DNA of 64,000 bases from Skermanella aerolata KACC 11604 (GTDB lineage: Bacteria; Pseudomonadota; Alphaproteobacteria; Azospirillales; Azospirillaceae). The DNA lies in assembly GCF_000936425.1 (NCBI RefSeq), contig NZ_AVFK01000009.1:62001-126000 (forward strand), in the 5' to 3' direction. Of this stretch, positions 58,020 through 64,000 are shown in pieces (the stretch's first letter is position 1; each line of letters starts with the position of its first letter). The position numbers and the translations under genes were made by a program. Under the pieces are notes generated by a model. That model saw only the letters and a list, made by a program, of their open reading frames with translations, made no database searches and was not told where the DNA came from.

Positions 58020-58025
58020 TTGCCG

Positions 58026-58268
58026 TCAGGCGCGCCCGAGAGGCGCTTCGTTCAGTAACTGCTGGCTCAGCAGCATGCGCTTGAAGATGGGCTTGTGCTC
58101 CAACCCGTCCGGAATGTCGAAGCTGTAGTCGAGCAGGTCGGCGCCCTCGCTCATGTAGAGCAGGAGGTCGTGAAGACGGGCGAGTGTCTCGTGGTCGGCG
58201 GATACCATCGCCTTGTCGAGCAGGCCATGAAGTTCCTGCTCAACCTTGACCTCGTGCCGCTGGCTCAT
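58026..58268 (-). CDS. Hypothetical small acidic protein
   Basis: An 80-residue product, MSQRHEVKVEQELHGLLDKA onward, with HDLLLYMSEGADLLDYSFDI in the middle. Helical, acidic, no signal or membrane segment. AAGGAGGGCGAT immediately before ATG 58268 is a very strong ribosome site. Not recognised. It may be a regulatory or adaptor protein. Confidence 0.65.
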   Translation of the reverse strand: MSQRHEVKVEQELHGLLDKAMVSADHETLARLHDLLLYMSEGADLLDYSFDIPDGLEHKPIFKRMLLSQQLLNEAPLGRA

Positions 58269-58463
58269 ATCGCCCTCCTTCGCAAAAGAACAACTACCGG
58301 AACAGTCTGTCTTATAAGACCGGCTTTGAAGCCGGCGCATCGGATGCATCACTTATACGGACGAGCATCCTTTATGGATGCACCGAGCAGGCGGAGCAAA
58401 CCTAAAGGAGACACCCCTGCATAATATCATAGGAAGTATGCCCTCTATCCTGAGGGCAGCTTG

Positions 58464-59540
58464 TCAGAGCCGCCGCCCTGTCCCGGCCTCGAAGACGTGA
58501 CCGTTGTTCAGGCGGGGCATCAGCCTGATCGTTTCTCCGGGGCGGAACGCATGGCGCTCCACGAACATCGCGCAGGCGTCGAGATCGCCGATCCGGCAGA
58601 ACACCAGCGTATCGTCCCCCGTCGGCTCTATCACCTGGACCAGCGCCGGCACGCCTTGCTGGGCGGAGTCGGTCACCAGATGCAGGTGGCCGGGCCTGAT
58701 GCCGTAGGTGACCGGCTGGCCGTCGCTTCCTCCTATCAGGGGATCGACCGGAAAGCTGATGTCGCCCGGTACCTCGACCCAGGCGCTCCGGCCGTCGCGG
58801 CGGAAGGTCCCTTCGAAGAAGTTCATCGCGGGCGATCCGATGAAGCCTGCGACGAAGGTGTTGGCCGGGTAGTCGTAAAGCTCCAGCGGCGTGCCGATCT
58901 GCTCGACATGGCCGTCATGCATGACGACGATTCGGTCGGCCATGGTCATGGCCTCCACCTGATCGTGCGTGACGTAGATCGACGTCGTCCGCAGGCGCTG
59001 GTGAAGCGCCTTGATCTCGGTACGCATCTGGACGCGCAGCTTGGCGTCCAGGTTGGACAGCGGCTCGTCGAACAGGAAGACCTGCGGGTCGCGGACGATG
59101 GCGCGGCCCATCGCGACGCGCTGGCGCTGCCCACCGGAAAGCTGCCGGGGATAGCGGTCCAGGTACGGGATCAGGCCGAGGATCTCGCCGGCCTCGCGCA
59201 CCCGCTTGTCGACCAGTTCGGGATCGGCCTTCCGCAGTTTCAGGCTGAAGGCCATGTTGTCGAACACGGTCATGTGCGGATAGAGCGCGTAGTTCTGGAA
59301 CACCATCGCGATGTCCCGCTCCTTGGGCGGCACCAGGTTGACGATGGTGCCGCCGATCGAGATCTCGCCGCCGCTGATCTGCTCCAGCCCCGCCACCATG
59401 CGCAGCAGGGTGGACTTGCCGCAGCCGCTCGGGCCGACCAGGACGACGAACTCCTCGTCCTCGATATCGATGTCTATGCCGTGGATGACTTCATTCTGCC
59501 CGTAGGCTTTGCGGACCTGGGTGATCCCGACGGATGCCAT
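58464..59540 (-). CDS. ABC transporter ATP-binding protein, UgpC/MsmK type, without its partners
   Basis: A 358-residue sugar-type ATPase. Walker [10 protein letters not shown] (about 36-44), signature [14 protein letters not shown], Walker [17 protein letters not shown] and H-loop [11 protein letters not shown]-terminal OB-like regulatory domain (about 240-358) is complete. Usual members power uptake of glycerol-3-phosphate, maltose or oligosaccharides. No permease or binding-protein gene is adjacent; it could be shared among several transporters as MsmK is in streptococci. Confidence 0.9.
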   Translation of the reverse strand: MASVGITQVRKAYGQNEVIHGIDIDIEDEEFVVLVGPSGCGKSTLLRMVAGLEQISGGEISIGGTIVNLVPPKERDIAMVFQNYALYPHMTVFDNMAFSLKLRKADPELVDKRVREAGEILGLIPYLDRYPRQLSGGQRQRVAMGRAIVRDPQVFLFDEPLSNLDAKLRVQMRTEIKALHQRLRTTSIYVTHDQVEAMTMADRIVVMHDGHVEQIGTPLELYDYPANTFVAGFIGSPAMNFFEGTFRRDGRSAWVEVPGDISFPVDPLIGGSDGQPVTYGIRPGHLHLVTDSAQQGVPALVQVIEPTGDDTLVFCRIGDLDACAMFVERHAFRPGETIRLMPRLNNGHVFEAGTGRRL

Positions 59541-59640
59541 GGCGTTCCCTGTCTCCCTGTTCGGCCACTCTGACGGCGGCGTTCGATTTCAACAGGGTAA
59601 CGGGTTCACGCCAGGGCAACAAGCCGCCTTCTGGACGCCG

Positions 59641-60273
59641 TCAGGCAGCGGACGGAACCGGCATTTCCTCCGATCGGCCCTGCCACTGGTCGAGCACGCC
59701 GTTGACTAGGGCGGCGCTGTTGTCCAGCGCCTCCTGCATCAGGCTGAGCTGGTTTGGCCAGGGCATTTCGATCCAGCCGGTCGCCTCGCCGCTATCGCAT
59801 TCCAGCGTGCCGAGAAACTTGCGGACGATCGCCTGCATGCGGCGATTGCTGATCATGCAGATCAGCATCAGCCGGCGGAGCTGGCGGTTTCGGGCCACGG
59901 TCATGATCCGGCGCACGACCCCCGATCCGATCCCCTGCCCCTGGAACTCGCGCTCGACGCTGACCGCCAATTCGCCCTCGCCCGGCCAGACCTTGGGCTC
60001 AGTCCTCAGCTCGGCGACGGCGCGAAGCTCTCCGCGCACGAAGCAGCCGACCATGATGGTGAAACGCCAGTCGATGCCACGGCAATAGGCCGCGATCGAC
60101 TCGTCGGTCTTGAAACCGCAGAAGCGCGCGTAGCGGTCCTGGGAAGACAGCCGGAGCAGGTGGTCCCGGTAGACGTTGAGGTCGGTGGGGAGAAGCTTCC
60201 GGTAAAAGGTCATGATGGACTTCACATCCGTATCTTCGGGAACGAACGCCTTCAGTCCTTGGAACCTTTCCAT
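59641..60273 (-). CDS. GNAT family acetyltransferase
   Basis: A 210-residue protein with a GNAT core at about 75-165: VGCFVRGELRAVAELRTEPK, then ELAVSVEREFQGQGIGSGVV with the acetyl-CoA loop Q-G-Q-G-I-G. The front part, FYRKLLPTDLNVYRDHLLRL SSQDRYARF, resembles the acetyltransferase part of acyl-CoA-synthetase-like protein acetyltransferases. Target unknown. The C-terminal 45 residues are a helical extension. Confidence 0.85.
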   Translation of the reverse strand: MERFQGLKAFVPEDTDVKSIMTFYRKLLPTDLNVYRDHLLRLSSQDRYARFCGFKTDESIAAYCRGIDWRFTIMVGCFVRGELRAVAELRTEPKVWPGEGELAVSVEREFQGQGIGSGVVRRIMTVARNRQLRRLMLICMISNRRMQAIVRKFLGTLECDSGEATGWIEMPWPNQLSLMQEALDNSAALVNGVLDQWQGRSEEMPVPSAA

Positions 60274-60494
60274 CCCTTTGTATCGATGGGACAGGGTCGC
60301 TCGGGTAGAACGCCCTGTCTCCGGGTAGCCGTTGGTCTAGCCACTTCACCTATATTGCATCGCAGCAAACGGATGAAAAGGCCACCTGTTGCTGCTATGC
60401 ACAAAAGTCACCGACCGGTGTTCACCATGTCACAGTTGGCGAGAGCGGCCGAGGTGGTTATGCTCGCGCTGGACACCATCGACCGTTGGATATC

Positions 60495-61262
60495 ATGAGC
60501 ATCTGGGGAAAGATCCTGGGCGGAGCGGCGGGTTTCGCCATCGGCGGACCGATCGGGGCGCTGCTGGGCGCCGTCGCCGGGCACGCCGTCGATCTCTATC
60601 GCGAAGACGAAACCGATCCGTCTTCCGCCACCACCACCGAAGTAGCGCCCGACGCCACCCAGCAGATCGCCTTCACGATCGGCGTCATCGTGCTGGGCGC
60701 CAAGATGGCGAAGGTCGACGGCGCCGTCACCCGGCATGAAGTCACCGCCTTCAAGCAGGTCTTCCACATCCCGGAAGACGAGATGAAGAATGTCGGACGG
60801 GTCTTCGATCTGGCCCGGCGCGACAGCCAGGGGTGGGAGCCCTACGCCCGCCAGATCGCCAAGTTGCTGGCCGACCGCCCCGCCGTGCTGGAAGACCTGC
60901 TGGACGGCCTGTTCCACATCGCCCGCGCCGACGGCGCGCTGCGCGACGCGGAGATCGACTATCTCCACGGCATCGCCCGGGTCTTCGGCTTCTCCGACCA
61001 GGACTTCAACCGCATCCGCGCCTGCAACGGCTGCGCCCAGAAGAACGACGCCTACGCCGTCCTCGGCCTGACCCCGTCCGCCACGGACGAGGAGATCAAG
61101 GTCACCTACCGGCAGCTCGTCCGCGACCATCACCCGGACCGGCTGATCGCCCAGGGGCTGCCGCAGGACTTCATCGACATCGCCAACGATAAGTTGGCGG
61201 CGATCAACGCCGCCCATGACCGCATCCGGAAGGAACGCGGCGCCGTGCCGGAACCAGCCTGA
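60495..61262 (+). CDS. DjlA-like protein: TerB domain plus C-terminal J-domain
   Basis: A 255-residue protein. A glycine-rich hydrophobic start (GGAAGFAIGGPIGALLGAVA) may insert in the membrane; residues 55-180 are a TerB-like helical domain (VIVLGAKMAKVDGAVTRHEV, GLFHIARADGALRDAEIDYL); residues 190-250 are a J-domain with the HPD motif in RDHHPDRLIAQG. J-domains stimulate DnaK ATPase, so this is probably a membrane-linked DnaK cochaperone like DjlA. ATG 60495 is used; a TTG nine bases upstream is in frame. Confidence 0.9.
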   Translation: MSIWGKILGGAAGFAIGGPIGALLGAVAGHAVDLYREDETDPSSATTTEVAPDATQQIAFTIGVIVLGAKMAKVDGAVTRHEVTAFKQVFHIPEDEMKNVGRVFDLARRDSQGWEPYARQIAKLLADRPAVLEDLLDGLFHIARADGALRDAEIDYLHGIARVFGFSDQDFNRIRACNGCAQKNDAYAVLGLTPSATDEEIKVTYRQLVRDHHPDRLIAQGLPQDFIDIANDKLAAINAAHDRIRKERGAVPEPA

Positions 61263-61356
61263 ACCCGGTTTTCGGTACGCACGGGCACGATGACGCCCTG
61301 ACCTGCCGATATAGCGCTTGCCCTGATAGGGGGTATTGCCTTTATAGCATCCAATC

Positions 61357-63186
61357 ATGGCACCTACTCCTCCCCTGGTCGCGCTGATGGGCGCCACGGT
61401 CACTTTCGGCGGTCTGCCGGTGTTCGAGAAGATCGATCTCGGCATCGCGCGGGGCGAAAAAGTGTGCCTGGTCGGACGCAACGGCAGCGGCAAATCCACC
61501 CTCATGAAACTGTTGGCCGGGCAAATCCTGCCCGACGACGGCGAACGCTTCCTCCAGCCCGGCGCGCGGGTCGCTTATCTGGCGCAGGAGCCGTCGTTCG
61601 ACGGCTACGCGTCCGTCCACGACTTCGTCGCGGAAGGCCTGCCGCCCGACGACCAGGATGCCTTGCACCGGGTCGATGCCGTGCTGGACCGCCTCGGCCT
61701 CGCCGGCGACCGCGCACCTTCGACCCTGTCCGGAGGGGAGGCGCGGCGCGCGGCCCTGGGCCGCGCCCTGGTCTCCGCCCCCGATGTCCTGCTGCTGGAC
61801 GAGCCGACCAACCACCTCGACCTGCCCACGATTGAGTGGCTGGAAGGCGAGCTTCAGTCCTATCGCGGCGGCCTGCTGCTGATCAGCCACGACCGCGCCT
61901 TCCTGTCGAAGCTGTCGCGCCGGACCCTGTGGCTTGACCGCGGCGGCATCCGGGAAACGGAACGCGGCTTCGCCGAGTTCGAGACGTGGCAGCAGGAGGT
62001 CTTCGCCTCCGAAGAGATCGCCGCCCACAAGCTCGACCGCAAGATCGCCGCCGAGACGCAGTGGATGCGCGAAGGCATCAGTGCCCGGCGGACCCGCAAC
62101 ATGGGCCGCGTCCGCGCCTTGCAGCAGCTTCGCGTGGACCGCACCGAGCGGGTACGCGGCGGCGCCCAGGTCAAGCTCGCGGTGGCGGAAGCCGAGATCA
62201 GCGGCCGTCTGGTGATCGAGGCGGAACATGTCGCCAAGGGCTTCGACACCGCAGAGGGGCGGCGGGAGGTCGCGAAGGACTTCTCCACCAAGATCCTGCG
62301 CGGCGACCGCGTCGGCCTGATCGGCCCCAATGGGGCCGGCAAGACGACGCTGCTCAAGATCCTGACCGGTCAGTTGCCGCCCGACAGCGGCACGATCCGG
62401 CTTGGCGTCAATCTCCAGCCGGTCTATTTCGACCAGCGCCGGGCATCGCTCGATCCGGAGGCGACGATCCACCAGACGCTCTGCCCGTTCGGCGGCGATA
62501 CCGTCACGGCCGGCGGTCAGGCCCGCCACGTCGCGTCCTACATGCGGGACTTCCTGTTCGATCCCAGGCTCAAGGACACCCCGACCAAGGCGCTGTCCGG
62601 CGGCGAGCGGAACCGGCTGCTGCTGGCGACCCTGTTCGCCCGGCCGTCGAACCTGATGATCCTCGACGAGCCGACCAACGACCTCGACATGGACACGCTC
62701 GACCTGCTGGAAGAGGTCCTGAGCGACTACGACGGCACGCTGCTGCTGGTCAGCCACGACCGCGACTTCCTGGACCGGCTGGTGACCTCGGTCATCGCGG
62801 TGGAAGGCGAAGGCGAGGTTCAGGAATATGTCGGCGGCTATTCCGACTACGCGATCCAGCGCCAGGAACGGAACGGCGAGGCGGCCAAGGTCCGCCGCAA
62901 GGAAACCGCAGCATCTGCGGCCTCCGCGGAACCGAAGCAGCGCAAGAAGCTGGGCTACCAGCAGCAGCGGGAACTAGACCAGCTGCCGAAGACGATGGAA
63001 GACCTGACGAAGAAGATCAAGGCGGCCGAGGCCAGGATGGCCGATGCCGACTTCTTCAGCCGCGACCCTGCCGGGTTCCAGAAGACCAGCGAAGGATTGA
63101 CCAAGTTGCAGGCGGAGCTTGAAGCGGCGGAGGAGCGCTGGCTCGAACTGGAGGCGTTGCGGGAAGAGCTGGAAGCTTCCTCTTGA
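61357..63186 (+). CDS. ABC-F family ATPase, Uup-like
   Basis: A 609-residue soluble protein with two ABC domains. First: GRNGSGKST at 40-48, LSGGEARRAALGRAL, LLLDEPTNHLDL. Second: GPNGAGKTT at about 323-331, LSGGERNRLLLATL, LMILDEPTNDLDM. A C-terminal coiled coil (about 535-605, ELDQLPKTMEDLTKKIKAAE) is of the Uup type, which binds branched DNA. ABC-F proteins act on ribosomes; Uup deals with stalled translation or assembly. The stop overlaps the next start as TTGA. Confidence 0.93.
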   Translation: MAPTPPLVALMGATVTFGGLPVFEKIDLGIARGEKVCLVGRNGSGKSTLMKLLAGQILPDDGERFLQPGARVAYLAQEPSFDGYASVHDFVAEGLPPDDQDALHRVDAVLDRLGLAGDRAPSTLSGGEARRAALGRALVSAPDVLLLDEPTNHLDLPTIEWLEGELQSYRGGLLLISHDRAFLSKLSRRTLWLDRGGIRETERGFAEFETWQQEVFASEEIAAHKLDRKIAAETQWMREGISARRTRNMGRVRALQQLRVDRTERVRGGAQVKLAVAEAEISGRLVIEAEHVAKGFDTAEGRREVAKDFSTKILRGDRVGLIGPNGAGKTTLLKILTGQLPPDSGTIRLGVNLQPVYFDQRRASLDPEATIHQTLCPFGGDTVTAGGQARHVASYMRDFLFDPRLKDTPTKALSGGERNRLLLATLFARPSNLMILDEPTNDLDMDTLDLLEEVLSDYDGTLLLVSHDRDFLDRLVTSVIAVEGEGEVQEYVGGYSDYAIQRQERNGEAAKVRRKETAASAASAEPKQRKKLGYQQQRELDQLPKTMEDLTKKIKAAEARMADADFFSRDPAGFQKTSEGLTKLQAELEAAEERWLELEALREELEASS

Positions 63187-64000
63187 GCCGGCGCGACATG
63201 GTGATGGCCCTGATCGTCATGGTGATCTGGGGCTTCAACTTCGCTGTCGCCAAGTTTGGGCTGCGCGACTTCTCACCCATCTTCCTGATGTGCCTGCGGT
63301 TCGCCAGCGTCGCGGTCCTGCTGCTGCCGTTCGTCCGGATCCCCCGAGGCCAGATGAAGGAGATCTTCATCCTGTCGGTGCTGCTGGGCAGCCTGCACTT
63401 CCCGCTGATGTTCACCGGCCTGACGGGCGTGGACGCGGCGACGGCGTCGATCGCGATCCAGCTCCAGGTTCCGTTCTCCTCGATCCTCGCGGCCGTGCTG
63501 TACCGCGACAGGCTGGGCTGGAAGCGCGGCCTGGGCATGGCGATCTCCTTCGCCGGCGTCATCGTGATCGCCGGGGAGCCGAGGGCGCTCGACAACACCT
63601 TCTATCTGTTCCTGGTCATCGTCGCGGCCCTGATCTTCTCGATCGTCAACATCCAGATCAGACGGATCGGCGATATCAGCGGATTTGCGCTGAACGGCTG
63701 GATGGCGATCATGGCCGTCCCGCAGCTGTTCGTCGCCAGCCTGCTGATGGAGACCGGCCAGTGGCAGCAATTGCATACCGCCACATGGCTGGGCTGGAGC
63801 GCCATCGCCTATATGGCCGTCATGGTGACGATCGTCTCGTACCTGATGTGGTACCCGCTGGTGCGGAAATACCCGGTCAACCAGACGATGCCCTGGACCC
63901 TGCTCGCCCCGGTGTTCGGCGTAATCTCCGGCATCTTCGTGCTGGGTGAGCCGATGACGCCCGCCATGATCGTCGGCGGCGCCCTTACCCTGGTCGGCGT
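63183..64000 (+). CDS. EamA/DMT family transporter (3' end outside window)
   Basis: At least 272 residues, open to the window edge. It starts with TTG at 63183 (MSRRDMVMALIVMVIWGFNF), overlapping the ABC-F stop by four bases (TTGA); ATG 63198 is an alternative. Two EamA units are seen: first with VIWGFNFAVAKFGLRDFSPI, the second beginning about 63600 and reaching PVFGVISGIFVLGEP, which is the usual signature near the end of the second unit. About nine or ten helices so far. It probably exports amino acids or other metabolites. Confidence 0.9.
   Translation, partial: MSRRDMVMALIVMVIWGFNFAVAKFGLRDFSPIFLMCLRFASVAVLLLPFVRIPRGQMKEIFILSVLLGSLHFPLMFTGLTGVDAATASIAIQLQVPFSSILAAVLYRDRLGWKRGLGMAISFAGVIVIAGEPRALDNTFYLFLVIVAALIFSIVNIQIRRIGDISGFALNGWMAIMAVPQLFVASLLMETGQWQQLHTATWLGWSAIAYMAVMVTIVSYLMWYPLVRKYPVNQTMPWTLLAPVFGVISGIFVLGEPMTPAMIVGGALTLVG

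Noticed and set aside
58438-58500. A 20-codon frame with GGAG further upstream
   Set aside because: Too short, badly spaced ribosome site, and it overlaps the end of the UgpC-type gene.
60430-60475. A GAGAGCGGCCGAGGTGGTTA stretch resembling the start of a serine tRNA
   Set aside because: No acceptor-stem partner, anticodon arm or T-loop with GTTCGAA follows; it is not a tRNA.

Overview
The window is chromosomal DNA of a GC-rich alphaproteobacterium, most likely a member of the Rhodospirillales close to Azospirillum or Skermanella. This is an inference from gene content: trpB-trpA-accD-folC order, Hsp20 with a DUF1150 partner, an alphaproteobacterial CheZ, an ArsR-methyltransferase/metF/metH cluster, and a nosP-nahK type FIST/histidine-kinase pair. 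Most of it is ordinary core genome. No rRNA, tRNA, CRISPR array, prophage or complete insertion sequence was seen.

Layout. 1-2.1 kb: the 3' end of a formate/nitrite-type channel and a PP2C-phosphatase/Ser-Thr-kinase fusion. 2.2-6.5 kb: a secreted NHL beta-propeller divergent from a HupE/UreJ-like membrane protein, then a DCC-type protein and an MFS exporter. 6.7-8.8 kb: three small VOC/DUF1428 genes divergent from an HxlR regulator that appears to have a leaderless promoter. 8.8-11.9 kb: a large SARP/TolB-N/TPR regulator divergent from a methyltransferase. 12.2-17 kb: trxA, then folC, accD, trpA and trpB on the minus strand. 17.3-18.3 kb: Hsp20, DUF1150 and an unlisted 45-residue charged ORF, closed by a terminator. 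18.4-26.9 kb: acyltransferase, parE, thioesterase, DUF454 protein and an acyl-CoA ligase, with an AT-richer pocket at 20.4-21.4 kb holding two overlapping small genes. 27-36 kb: hutH, a stand-alone response regulator, a D,D-carboxypeptidase, a TerB-like protein, a PIN/antitoxin pair, a DUF305 gene behind a CueR-like promoter, a lytic transglycosylase and a chemoreceptor. 36-43 kb: GST, MFS, pentapeptide-repeat protein with CheZ, a two-domain protein with an RMF-like tail, and mlaC/mlaA. 43-48.4 kb: the methionine cluster. 48.5-50.7 kb: a small accessory zone with an Rpn-type nuclease. 50.7-55.2 kb: secreted chorismate mutase, nahK and nosP. 55.5-64 kb: coxG, cytochrome c, two GNATs, an orphan UgpC-type ATPase, a DnaJ/TerB protein, an ABC-F ATPase and a truncated EamA transporter.

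The most unusual non-coding signal is a dispersed 152-bp element with imperfect 20-bp terminal inverted repeats around a 23-25 bp perfect hairpin. There are two full-length copies (6567-6718 and 25006-25157) and one core-only copy in the opposite orientation (37992-38050). The stems carry paired compensatory differences between copies, and the element keeps one reading frame open in all copies. Other regulatory signals visible directly are a CueR-like 19-bp-spacer promoter before the DUF305 gene, an AT-rich palindrome between the -35 and -10 of the methionine cluster, and a near-consensus promoter ending about 9 bases before the HxlR start codon.
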